This document shows positions 15,014 to 22,882 of a DNA stretch of 30,688 nt, one piece after another. Source of the DNA: CBETVX01 sp965539935 (lineage in GTDB: Bacteria > Bacillota > Clostridia > Peptostreptococcales > Caminicellaceae); the NCBI GenBank assembly GCA_965539935.1, contig CBETVX010000034.1, positions 1 to 30,688 on the forward strand. Direction: 5' to 3'. The translations under genes were made by a program, and so were the position numbers. Below the pieces are notes generated by a model, which made no database searches, was not told the DNA's origin, and worked only from the letters and a program-made list of their open reading frames with translations. Every line of letters begins with the position of its first letter. Position 1 is the first letter of the stretch.

Positions 15014-17383
15014 ATGAATGAAAAAGCCTTTAGGGTTCTAGAATTTGAAAAGATAAAAAAACAATTATGGAAACAAATATCATCTAAACTTGGAAAGGAA
15101 CTTGTAGGAGAGTTAAAACCGTCTAAAGACTATGATGAAGTTATACAATGGTTAAATGAAACTTCAGAGGCTTCAAGCTTGATTATACATAGAGGAAGTG
15201 TTCCCTTAGGACCTATTTATGATATGAGTCAGTACTTAAAAATAGCACAAATAGGATCATATTTATATCCAGGTCAATTGTTACAAGTATCTGACACCTT
15301 AAGAACAGCAAGAATAATAAAAAAATTTATAGAAACTGACGATGCCAAGGATAGATTTCCAAGTTTATTTGGTTACGCCTTAAATATAAGTGTCTATAGA
15401 CATATAGAAGAGAAAATTAATGACTCCATAGTAGGTGAAGATGAAGTATCCGACAATGCTAGTGCTACTCTTAGGAGTATAAGAAGAAGTATTGAAAATA
15501 AGAATAGTAGCATACGAAGTAAACTTAATTCTATAATAAACTCATCCAGTATGCAAAAATACTTGCAAGATGCAATAATTACCATAAGGCAGGATAGATT
15601 TGTAATACCAGTAAAGGCTGAATATAAGAGCAATGTTCCTGGTCTTGTCCATGACCAATCATCTAGTGGTGCAACTTTATTTATTGAACCTTTAGCAATA
15701 GTTCAACTGAACAACGAATTAAAAGAATTAAAATTAAAGGAAAAGGCTGAAATTGAAAGAATTCTTAGGGATATAACAGCTATGATAGGAGAAGTTGCTG
15801 AAGGAATAGAAATCAATCAAAAAACTTTAGCTAAATTAGATTTCATAATTGGTAAGGGGAAATTAGCCCTTGAAATGAAAGGTATGCATCCTAAAATCAA
15901 TCAAAATGGATATATAAGAATAAAAAATGGTAGGCATCCTTTAATTAATAAAGAAGAAGTTGTTCCAACAAATATTTGGTTGGGAGATGAGTTTGATACC
16001 CTTGTAATTACAGGGCCTAATACAGGAGGGAAAACTGTAACTTTAAAAACAGTTGGGCTTATGACCTTAATGGTTCAATCGGGATTGCATATTCCTGCTG
16101 ATCATGGAAGTGAGATGTCTATATTTCATAATGTCTATGCTGATATTGGAGATGAACAAAGTATAGAACAGAGTTTGAGTACATTTTCTTCCCATATGAA
16201 AAATATTACTAATATTGTAGAAAATGTTACCGATAAAGATTTAGTATTATTAGATGAGCTTGGTGCAGGAACGGACCCCACAGAGGGAGCAGCATTGGCA
16301 ATGGCCATACTAACATATTTATATGAAAAGGGTGCAAAAACAGTTGCTACAACCCATTATAGTGAACTTAAACAATTTGCATTAGCTAATAAAGGCATTG
16401 AAAATGCCTCTGTTGAATTTGACGTTGAAACTTTAAGCCCTACCTATAAATTGTTAATAGGAATACCTGGTAAGTCAAATGCACTGGAGATATCAAGAAG
16501 ATTAGGATTAAGAGAAGATATTATAGAAAAATCTAAGGAATTCATTAATAATGAAAATATTGAATTTGAAGAAATAATATCTAATATCGAGAGCAATAGA
16601 AAATCTGCTGAAAAGGATAGAGATGAAGCAATTAGATTGAGACTTGAGGCAGAAAAGCTAAAGGAAGAATTCAAAAATAAAAAATTAAAATTACAAACCC
16701 AAAGAGATAGGGAAATAAGTAAAGCCAAAGAAGAGGCAAGAAAAATATTAAAAGAGGCCAAAAGAGAAGCCGATGAAATAATTAAAGAACTGAGAAGTAT
16801 ATCAAAGGCTGTAGAAGCCGATAAAAATAAAAAAATAGAAGAAATGAGAAGAAGACTTAAAACTAATATTGATCAGTTAGAAGATCCTCTGTTTAAAGAT
16901 ATGGAGTATGAAGTATCAGAGCCTCCAAAAAACCTTAAAAAAGGAGATAGCGTAAAAATTCTTACTCTAAATCAAGAAGGCACAGTTGTTACTAAACCTG
17001 ACTCAAACGGAGATTTAACGGTTCAAGTTGGAATAATGAAGATAAACGTAAATATAAAAAATTTAAGACTAATTGGTGATAAAAAAGTTGATATACACAA
17101 AAGTAGTGTTGGTAAAATATTAAAGTCTAAAACTCAGAATATAAGAAATGAAATTGACCTTAGAGGACAGACTTTAGAGGAAGCAATAATTAAGCTAGAT
17201 AAATATTTAGATGATGCATATCTTGCAAAACTTGAACGTGTAAATATCATTCATGGTAAGGGAACTGGAGCTTTAAGAAAGGGTATACAACAATTTCTTA
17301 AAAGACATTCACATGCAAAATCCTTTAGAGAAGGAGTATATGGTGAAGGCGGATCCGGTGTAACTATTGTAGAATTAAAATAA
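15014..17383 (+). CDS. mutS2: MutS2 ATPase/Smr endonuclease (RqcU-type ribosome rescue or recombination factor)
   Basis: From ATG at 15014 the protein is 789 residues. The TTG at 15008 is only two bases from the AAGGAG site and is rejected; ATG is eight bases away. It lacks the mismatch-recognition domains of MutS but keeps the MutS core (about 1-310), the ATPase with Walker A GPNTGGKT (334-341) and Walker B LVLLDELGAGTDPTEG, a long charged coiled coil (about 515-625), a KOW-like segment, and a C-terminal Smr domain with IDLRGQTLEEA and IIHGKGTGALRKG. In the family it suppresses recombination; in Bacillus it also splits collided ribosomes. It follows the U32 peptidase remnant and precedes the DUF523 gene by 13 bases. 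Confidence 0.95.
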   Translation: MNEKAFRVLEFEKIKKQLWKQISSKLGKELVGELKPSKDYDEVIQWLNETSEASSLIIHRGSVPLGPIYDMSQYLKIAQIGSYLYPGQLLQVSDTLRTARIIKKFIETDDAKDRFPSLFGYALNISVYRHIEEKINDSIVGEDEVSDNASATLRSIRRSIENKNSSIRSKLNSIINSSSMQKYLQDAIITIRQDRFVIPVKAEYKSNVPGLVHDQSSSGATLFIEPLAIVQLNNELKELKLKEKAEIERILRDITAMIGEVAEGIEINQKTLAKLDFIIGKGKLALEMKGMHPKINQNGYIRIKNGRHPLINKEEVVPTNIWLGDEFDTLVITGPNTGGKTVTLKTVGLMTLMVQSGLHIPADHGSEMSIFHNVYADIGDEQSIEQSLSTFSSHMKNITNIVENVTDKDLVLLDELGAGTDPTEGAALAMAILTYLYEKGAKTVATTHYSELKQFALANKGIENASVEFDVETLSPTYKLLIGIPGKSNALEISRRLGLREDIIEKSKEFINNENIEFEEIISNIESNRKSAEKDRDEAIRLRLEAEKLKEEFKNKKLKLQTQRDREISKAKEEARKILKEAKREADEIIKELRSISKAVEADKNKKIEEMRRRLKTNIDQLEDPLFKDMEYEVSEPPKNLKKGDSVKILTLNQEGTVVTKPDSNGDLTVQVGIMKINVNIKNLRLIGDKKVDIHKSSVGKILKSKTQNIRNEIDLRGQTLEEAIIKLDKYLDDAYLAKLERVNIIHGKGTGALRKGIQQFLKRHSHAKSFREGVYGEGGSGVTIVELK

Positions 17384-17396
17384 TAAGGAGGAAAAA

Positions 17397-17879
17397 ATGA
17401 TATTAGTTAGTGCTTGTTTATTAGGTGTTGATTGTAAATATAATGGTAAAAACAATAAAAACAAGGAACTGTTAGAATTTTTGAAGGATAAATCCTATAT
17501 ACCCATTTGTCCCGAGCAATTAGGAGGCCTATCAACGCCCCGTAAACCAAGTGAAATTATTAAGGGTAATGGATTAGATGTTTTAAATAATTTAGCTAGG
17601 GTAAAAAATATTGATAGTGAAGATCTTACTTTCAATTTTATTAGAGGTGCCGAGGAAACTTTGAAGATATGTAAGCTATTTGGATGTAAAGAAGCTATTT
17701 TGAAGGCTCGTAGCCCTTCCTGTGGAAGTAAATATATTTACAATGGAGAATTTAATGGTACAATAAAAGAGGGGATAGGTGTAACTGCTGCACTGCTTAA
17801 GGAAGAAGGAATAACTGTTCTAAGCGAAGAAAATTATGAAGAATTTTTTAGCGGTAATAATGATACAAAAGACTTATAA
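17397..17879 (+). CDS. DUF523 family protein
   Basis: The 160-residue protein fits the DUF523 family throughout, with its conserved cysteine motifs: SACLLGVDCKYNG (5-17), the CPEQLGGLSTPR segment (38-49) and KARSPSCGS (about 103-111). The invariant cysteines suggest metal binding or redox chemistry, but no biochemical role is established that I can name. The ATG has an AAGGAGG site and the gene lies 13 bases after mutS2, so it is probably co-transcribed with it. Confidence 0.85.
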   Translation: MILVSACLLGVDCKYNGKNNKNKELLEFLKDKSYIPICPEQLGGLSTPRKPSEIIKGNGLDVLNNLARVKNIDSEDLTFNFIRGAEETLKICKLFGCKEAILKARSPSCGSKYIYNGEFNGTIKEGIGVTAALLKEEGITVLSEENYEEFFSGNNDTKDL

Positions 17880-17905
17880 ACACTTTAAACAAGGGGGATT
17901 TACAA

Positions 17906-18505
17906 ATGAAAAAAACATTAAGTTTGATATTAGTGTTCATGCTGACCTTATCATTGGCTGTAGGGTGTAGTAAAAAGGATGATGTAGAGGAATTAGATTT
18001 AGGACAAGCTGTTGAAGATAATGGAGAAGAAATACTTGAAGTTAGTAATGAAAATGAAGAAGATAGTAATTTAACTCAGGAAATAGATTACATAATCTAT
18101 GTACGATATAAAGATAAACCTTTTTTATATGATGAAGTCTTTTCCGTTAATATAAATGATGAAAAATTTAAAGATAAAAGTATTGAAGAGTTTGTAATTG
18201 ATGAATTATTCAATTATGAATCAGAGGGAAATTATACAAATGGAATACCTGAAGGAACTAAAGTTTTAGGTATAGAAAGAGAAAATAATAATGTAATAAT
18301 AAATCTATCTAAAGAATTTACAAAAAAGGATATGTCTAATACCGATGCTTTACTTACTTTGGGCACTATTGTAAATACACTAACTGCTATACCAGGTAAT
18401 GAGACAGTACAAATTAAGGTTGAAGGAGAAATAATTGATAATTTCAACGGTGTTGATATATCAGCTCCTATTTACTTTATGGAAGGACTTTATCCAGACA
18501 AATAA
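17906..18505 (+). CDS. GerMN-domain lipoprotein
   Basis: The 199-residue precursor has a signal peptide ending in the lipobox AVGC, with Cys21 as the lipidation site. An acidic linker (about 23-60) leads to a single GerMN domain (about 80-190; contains GIPEGTKVLGIE and ALLTLGTIVNTLTAIPG). GerMN domains occur in the spore germination protein GerM and in lipoproteins with a proposed sporulation or cell-wall role; the precise function of this one is unknown. It follows the DUF523 gene by 26 bases with an AAGGGGG site and faces the rhomboid gene tail to tail across a shared hairpin. Confidence 0.82.
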   Translation: MKKTLSLILVFMLTLSLAVGCSKKDDVEELDLGQAVEDNGEEILEVSNENEEDSNLTQEIDYIIYVRYKDKPFLYDEVFSVNINDEKFKDKSIEEFVIDELFNYESEGNYTNGIPEGTKVLGIERENNNVIINLSKEFTKKDMSNTDALLTLGTIVNTLTAIPGNETVQIKVEGEIIDNFNGVDISAPIYFMEGLYPDK

Positions 18506-18544
18506 AAAAATGGGTAGTCAAATTTTAATATTTGACTACCCATT
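18503..18544 (-). terminator. Terminator hairpin shared by the GerMN and rhomboid genes
   Basis: AATGGGTAGTCAAA (18509-18522) pairs perfectly with TTTGACTACCCATT (18531-18544). On the minus strand it is followed by seven T, so it is a good terminator for the rhomboid gene, whose TAG stop (18536-18538) lies inside the stem. On the plus strand only a weak T tract follows, but the stem may still end the GerMN transcript. Confidence 0.82.
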
Positions 18545-19444
18545 AATATTTTCAAGCATATCTTTGGCTTCTACAAAGTTAGGATTAATCTCTAGAGCCT
18601 TTTCAAAATTATTCTTAGCTTTATCTATTTGGCCATAATTATAATAGATATGACCTAAATAATAATAAAAGTCTTCAATATTTTCATTTTTATCTATACC
18701 ATATAAAAACTGCAACTCTGCCGATTGCAAATCATTTTTTTTAAGATATTCAATTCCCATAAATAAATGATACTGCCAAGTATCTTGATTTAGCTTAATA
18801 CCTGCCATTAGAGAAGTAAATAATAGTACAATGGTCAAAATCTGTGCAATAATCTTTTTGTTATTAATTATTTTCTCCCCTCTAATACCTATGGCCCAAC
18901 TAATAATAAAACCACCAATGAGACCCCAAATATGGCCCCAATTATCAATATTTGGAACTAATATACCAAACATTAAATTTATACCAATGATAGTGAGTAG
19001 ATTAATTAATTGTTTGCGATGAAAAATATATGGTCTACTAAAGTAAAGATAAAGATAAGCACCAAATAAACCGAATATGGCACCAGAAGCACCGACGGAA
19101 ATAGAATCATTAAATATAAAACTTCCTAAACTTCCAAATATTCCAGCCACTAGAAAAATAATAATAAACTTAAACTTTCCATAAACAATCTCAATGTTTT
19201 TTCCAAGAATATTAAGAGCATACATATTTAAAAGTAAATGGGTTATATCTGAATGTAAAAACATTGCTGTTAATAATCTATAATACTGGCCTGAAGCAAT
19301 CATGGGGTTATATTTTGCTCCAAAAATAATTAAAGTATAGGGGTCGAAATTAAAGGATTTATCGTATAGAAATACTATTATTGTAATAATAATGTTTATA
19401 GCTATTATTAAGTGATATAAATATATATTCTTTTCTTTTTCCAT
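18536..19444 (-). CDS. Rhomboid intramembrane serine protease with C-terminal TPR repeats
   Basis: From the ATG at 19444 the protein is 302 residues. It has about seven membrane helices and the full rhomboid catalytic set: HSDITHLLLNM (64-74, with Asn73), GASGAIFG with nucleophile Ser120, and NWGHIWGLIGG with His171. A C-terminal tail (about 222-302) carries two TPR-like repeats, as in the GluP/YqgP rhomboids of Bacillus. It should cleave transmembrane segments; the substrate is unknown. The longer TTG start (19465) overlaps the GGAGGT site (19458-19463) and is rejected; the chosen ATG lies 13 bases downstream, slightly long. It is the only recognised enzyme gene on the minus strand. Confidence 0.88.
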   Translation of the reverse strand: MEKEKNIYLYHLIIAINIIITIIVFLYDKSFNFDPYTLIIFGAKYNPMIASGQYYRLLTAMFLHSDITHLLLNMYALNILGKNIEIVYGKFKFIIIFLVAGIFGSLGSFIFNDSISVGASGAIFGLFGAYLYLYFSRPYIFHRKQLINLLTIIGINLMFGILVPNIDNWGHIWGLIGGFIISWAIGIRGEKIINNKKIIAQILTIVLLFTSLMAGIKLNQDTWQYHLFMGIEYLKKNDLQSAELQFLYGIDKNENIEDFYYYLGHIYYNYGQIDKAKNNFEKALEINPNFVEAKDMLENING

Positions 19445-19482
19445 AGATGATATGAATACCTCCAAATAAAATAGTTATAATA

Positions 19483-19491
19483 ATTTTAACA
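19483..19491 (-). promoter_or_regulatory. Extended -10 promoter candidate for the rhomboid gene
   Basis: On the minus strand the sequence reads TGTTAAAAT, an extended -10 element with TAAAAT (plus-strand 19483-19488). No clear -35 box is visible 17 bases upstream. It gives a leader of about 30 bases. Confidence 0.4.
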
Positions 19492-19541
19492 GATAAATTT
19501 CTTTACTGAAAGGCATAATATAATAAATTTATGAAAAGTAC

Positions 19542-19570
19542 TTGATTTAATTGCAAATTTATGCTAAATT
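19542..19570 (+). promoter_or_regulatory. Promoter of the argS T-box leader
   Basis: TTGATT (19542-19547) and TAAATT (19565-19570) are separated by 17 bases, with TGC just before the -10 box. Transcription would start near 19577, shortly before the recognisable T-box stem I. Confidence 0.65.
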
Positions 19571-19600
19571 ATATTTCAAATTTAACATTGTATGTATCTA

Positions 19601-19826
19601 TGATTAGGAGAGTAAACTAGAAGCAATGTTATAGCGAGTCGGAGATGGTGGAAGTCCGATATATCTTTTAGTTGAAGCGCACCTTTGAGATTTTAGCTGA
19701 ACTTAGTAGGTTAAATGGTTTCCCTCCATTAAAGGGGATAAAAGAGGGCACTTTATTGCCAAAAAGAGTGGTAACGCGGGTATAACTCGTCTCTTGTGAT
19801 TATTTCTCAAGGGACGAGTATTTTTT
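19601..19826 (+). promoter_or_regulatory. T-box leader of argS, specifier CGC (Arg)
   Basis: The T-box AGAGTGGTAACGCGG is at 19765-19779. Stem I carries the AGCGAG bulge, the GGAGATGGTGGAAGTCC apical region and the specifier context GAAGCGCACC, placing the arginine codon CGC at 19678-19680. Uncharged tRNA-Arg with a matching anticodon would stabilise the antiterminator and switch on argS. Confidence 0.93.
19785..19826 (+). terminator. T-box regulated terminator before argS
   Basis: ACTCGTCTCTTG (19785-19796) pairs with CAAGGGACGAGT (19808-19819), one T-G wobble, and is followed by six T (19821-19826). It is the off-state structure of the arginine T-box. Confidence 0.9.
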
Positions 19827-19866
19827 GTTTGAATATACAGTTTCTGATAAAAGAGGAGGAAAAAAT

Positions 19867-21567
19867 ATGATCGATTTTAAAGGTGAGATAGCAAAACTTA
19901 TTTCTGAGAAAACTGAAAATCTTAATTTTGAAGATGTACTTTCTATGATTGAGGTACCACCAAATTCTGATATGGGAGATTATGCATTTCCTTGTTTTAA
20001 ATTAGCTAAAATATTTAGAAAGGCTCCAAATCTTATAGCTGAAGATATAGTAAAGTCAATGGGAGAAAATGAGCTTTTCGAAAAAATAGATATAGCTGGG
20101 GCATACATAAACTTTACTATCAATAAAGAAATCTTTGCTAAATCAGTTATTCAAGAAGTTTTAGCAAAAGAGGATTCCTTTGGTTCAAGTGATTTAGGCG
20201 AAGGCAAAAATGTTATTGTAGAGTTTTCATCACCCAATATTGCAAAGCCCTTTCATATAGGACATATTAGAACTACAGTTATAGGAAGTGCTTTAAATAA
20301 TATTTATAAATTCTTAGGATATAATACTATAGCTATAAACCATCTAGGAGATTATGGGACACAATTTGGTAAACTAATAGTTGCCATAAAAGCTTGGGGG
20401 GATAGAAAAGTAATAGAATCAAACCCTATCCCAGAACTACTTAAACTGTATATAAAATTCCATGAGGAAGCAGAAAAGAACCCACAGTTAGATGATGAAG
20501 CAAGAATGTGGTTTAAAAAGTTAGAAGATGGAGATGAAGATGCCAAAGAGCTTTGGCAATGGATTAGGGACGTTAGTTTAATGGAATTTAATAGAGTTTA
20601 TGATATGTTAGGAATAAAATTTGATTCATTGGCTGGTGAGAGTTTTTATTCTGACAAAATGCCTAAAGTACTAGAAAAAATGAGAAATGAAAACGTACTA
20701 AAAGAATCTCAAGGTGCAGAGATAGTTGATCTTGAGCCCTATGGAATGCCACCAGCATTGATTACTAAGAAGGATGGATCGACATTATATATTACTAGAG
20801 ATATTACTGCAGCAATATACAGAAAAGAACATTATGATTTTTATAAGAATATATATGTTGTAGGATCGCAACAAATATTACACTTTAAACAATGGATGAA
20901 AATTATAGAGCTTATGGGTTATGATTGGGCAGATGATTGTATACATGTTCCCTTTGGTATGGTAAGTCTTGAAGAAGGAACTATGTCTACTAGAAAGGGT
21001 AGAGTAGTATTCCTAGAGGATGTACTCAAAAAAGCCGTTGAAAAAACTAGGGAAATTATTGAGGAAAAAAGTCCATATCTGGAAAACAAAGATGAAATAG
21101 CAAAGCAAGTGGGAATAGGTGCAGTGGTATTTCAGGAACTTTCAAATAACAGAATTAAAGATTATGTATTCTCATGGGATAGAACTTTGGATTTTGCCGG
21201 AGAATCTGGACCATATGTACAATATACCCATGCTAGAGCTTCAAGTGTATTAAGAAAGGCTGATGTTGATTATAAAACAGATGTAGATTTCAGTATTATA
21301 AATGATAAGGAAGCAATGGATTTAGTAAGAATACTTAACAAATTCCCTGAAATAGTTGAGGATGCTGGTAGAAAATATGAACCATCAATCATAACGAGAT
21401 ATACAATTGATTTAGCCCAAGCCTTTAATAAATTTTATCATGATCATCCTATATTAGTAGATGATAATGAAACAAAGAAAGCTAGACTAGCCCTTGTGGC
21501 AGCCGTAAGACAAACTATAGAAAATGGATTGAAATTAATAGGCGTAGCTGCTCCAGAGAAAATGTAA
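19867..21567 (+). CDS. argS: Arginine--tRNA ligase
   Basis: The class I synthetase is 566 residues from ATG at 19867, which has an AGAGGAGG site seven bases upstream. The frame is open further upstream (to 19825), but that stretch overlaps the T-box terminator and is leader. Domains: N-terminal Add1 domain (about 1-85), Rossmann core with the HIGH motif in KPFHIGHIRTT (about 128-138), the KMSKS equivalent MSTRKG (about 373-378), and a C-terminal DALR anticodon-binding domain (about 450-566). It charges tRNA-Arg and is controlled by the arginine T-box. Confidence 0.97.
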   Translation: MIDFKGEIAKLISEKTENLNFEDVLSMIEVPPNSDMGDYAFPCFKLAKIFRKAPNLIAEDIVKSMGENELFEKIDIAGAYINFTINKEIFAKSVIQEVLAKEDSFGSSDLGEGKNVIVEFSSPNIAKPFHIGHIRTTVIGSALNNIYKFLGYNTIAINHLGDYGTQFGKLIVAIKAWGDRKVIESNPIPELLKLYIKFHEEAEKNPQLDDEARMWFKKLEDGDEDAKELWQWIRDVSLMEFNRVYDMLGIKFDSLAGESFYSDKMPKVLEKMRNENVLKESQGAEIVDLEPYGMPPALITKKDGSTLYITRDITAAIYRKEHYDFYKNIYVVGSQQILHFKQWMKIIELMGYDWADDCIHVPFGMVSLEEGTMSTRKGRVVFLEDVLKKAVEKTREIIEEKSPYLENKDEIAKQVGIGAVVFQELSNNRIKDYVFSWDRTLDFAGESGPYVQYTHARASSVLRKADVDYKTDVDFSIINDKEAMDLVRILNKFPEIVEDAGRKYEPSIITRYTIDLAQAFNKFYHDHPILVDDNETKKARLALVAAVRQTIENGLKLIGVAAPEKM

Positions 21568-21574
21568 TAAATAC

Positions 21575-21612
21575 AAAAGCTCAGTGTTTATTTAGTTAAA
21601 CACTGAGCTTTT
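21575..21612. terminator. Bidirectional terminator between argS and the orphan gene
   Basis: AAAAGCTCAGTGTTTA (21575-21590) pairs perfectly with TAAACACTGAGCTTTT (21597-21612) around a six-base loop. The A-rich and T-rich ends allow it to work in both directions, ending argS and the convergent gene at 21637-22125. Confidence 0.85.
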
Positions 21613-21636
21613 AAAAATTTAATTATATAGTTGTCA

Positions 21637-22125
21637 CTACTTAAAACTTTCTGGATCTTTTTTGTGATAGACTCTTTTACTTTTATTTTTAATTCCAATT
21701 ATTTTATCTAATATAGTATCTACTTCAACTTTTATATCCTTCAAATCGTCCTTTGGAATATTATAATAAAGGTATAGGTCTTCAAACATTCTGACTAACT
21801 TTGAGATTTTTTCATCAATTTCAATAAAATCCTTAAAGTTTTTACTACCCATAGCATTTTTAAATTGTTCAGTATCAATTTTGATTAATTCCACAAGATC
21901 TTCTTCTCTTTCAAAATCTCCTACTGCCATAACATATGGTTTAATTCTTTCAAGATAATATGTATTATCAGGCTTAATGTGGTATATGTATTCAATCTTT
22001 GTATCTTTTATTTTGAACTTTACATAAATCATTAAGCCCTGTATTGATATAACTTTAGCACCTAATTTTCTAAGTTCATCTAGACAAAATTGGTGCCTTA
22101 TTAATCTAGAAGACATTATGGTCAT
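21637..22125 (-). CDS. Unrecognised 162-residue cytoplasmic protein
   Basis: I do not recognise a family. The protein has no signal peptide or membrane segment. The first half alternates beta-like strands (VISIQGLMIYVKFKIKD, then IEYIYHIKPDN) with the segment YYLERIKPYVMAVGDFERE. The second half is helical and acidic and ends in a basic tail (about 145-162). Its ATG at 22125 is preceded by GGAGGAG, and a minus-strand extended -10 (ATGGTATAAT) lies about 40 bases upstream, so it is almost certainly expressed. It is flanked by a bidirectional terminator and a divergent gene, so it is monocistronic. Confidence 0.8.
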   Translation of the reverse strand: MTIMSSRLIRHQFCLDELRKLGAKVISIQGLMIYVKFKIKDTKIEYIYHIKPDNTYYLERIKPYVMAVGDFEREEDLVELIKIDTEQFKNAMGSKNFKDFIEIDEKISKLVRMFEDLYLYYNIPKDDLKDIKVEVDTILDKIIGIKNKSKRVYHKKDPESFK

Positions 22126-22164
22126 TATAACTCCTCCTATGGAAAGGGTTTCTTTATTATATAT

Positions 22165-22173
22165 ATTATACCA
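22165..22173 (-). promoter_or_regulatory. Extended -10 promoter of the orphan gene
   Basis: The minus strand reads TGGTATAAT, a perfect TATAAT (plus-strand 22165-22170) with an upstream TG. No good -35 box is seen. It lies about 40 bases before the ATG at 22125. Confidence 0.55.
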
Positions 22174-22226
22174 TATTTAATATAAAATAATTTAATTATA
22201 AAAAACTAATAAATTAATTTTTTTAT

Positions 22227-22271
22227 ATCCTCTCTCATATATCTTTATAAGAAAAAGATTAAGGAGAGGAT
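22227..22271 (+). promoter_or_regulatory. Possible stem sequestering the ribosome binding site of the amidase gene
   Basis: ATCCTCTC (22227-22234) is perfectly complementary to GAGAGGAT (22264-22271), which covers most of the AAGGAGAGG ribosome binding site of the next gene. Pairing would enclose a loop of 29 bases and hide the site. Pyrimidine tracts complementary to a Shine-Dalgarno sequence arise by chance, so this is tentative. Confidence 0.3.
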
Positions 22272-22275
22272 TGAT

Positions 22276-22779
22276 TTGTTAAGTAGTTATGATAGACTAA
22301 GGGCAGTTAAATATGCAAGAAGATGGGCACTAGATAGAAATCCAAGATTTGCAGATTTTGAGAATATGGGAGGGGATTGTACTAATTTTGCATCTCAAGT
22401 ATTACTTGCAGGAGGCTGTCCAATGAATTATAGTAAGTATGGATGGTATTATAGGAACCTAAATGATAGGGCCCCTGCCTGGACCAGTGTTCATTATTTA
22501 TATAAATTTTTAACCACCAATAAAAGTATAGGACCTGTGGCTAGGGAAGTAGGAATTAGAGATGTTCAAATAGGAGACTTAGTACAACTAAAATTTACTG
22601 ATGATTATACCTTTGACCATACTCCTATAATAGTAGATATTGATTTTCCAATAAATCTTAATAATATACTTATAGCAGCCCATACCATTGATAGATTAGA
22701 TTATAGACTTTCAAATTATAATTTTAAAGAAATAAGATTTCTGCATATTCTTGGATATAGGAAAGATCAAGAAAAATAA
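22276..22779 (+). CDS. Amidase_6 domain protein (putative papain-like amidase), no signal peptide
   Basis: The 167-residue protein is essentially one Amidase_6 domain, a small cysteine-amidase family. Visible landmarks are YDRLRAVKYARRWAL (5-19), the probable nucleophile in GGDCTNFASQ (Cys35), APAWTSV, and FDHTPIIV with a candidate catalytic His (about 115). The C-terminal IRFLHILGYR is also typical. The TTG start at 22276 is set by the AAGGAGAGG site (22261-22269). There is no signal peptide or anchor, although relatives are often exported, so it either acts inside the cell or leaves by another route. The substrate is unknown; family members are linked to cell-wall or peptide amide hydrolysis. 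Confidence 0.85.
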   Translation: MLSSYDRLRAVKYARRWALDRNPRFADFENMGGDCTNFASQVLLAGGCPMNYSKYGWYYRNLNDRAPAWTSVHYLYKFLTTNKSIGPVAREVGIRDVQIGDLVQLKFTDDYTFDHTPIIVDIDFPINLNNILIAAHTIDRLDYRLSNYNFKEIRFLHILGYRKDQEK

Positions 22780-22833
22780 TATTTATCTCATTTAGACCAC
22801 TTATCTAAAGGTGTATAGCAAAGGGTACCTTAT

Positions 22834-22841
22834 GATATAAT
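22834..22841 (+). promoter_or_regulatory. Extended -10 candidate for the radical SAM gene
   Basis: TGATATAAT (22833-22841) contains a perfect TATAAT about 42 bases before the next ATG. No acceptable -35 hexamer is present at 16-18 bases, so this rests on the extended -10 alone. Confidence 0.45.
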
Positions 22842-22882
22842 TATAAATATAAAACAAAAGACTATTATTAGGAAGTGATTAG

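Noticed and set aside
19825..19866. Upstream extension of argS
   Set aside because: It overlaps the T run of the T-box terminator and has no ribosome binding site; ATG at 19867 has AGAGGAGG at the right distance.
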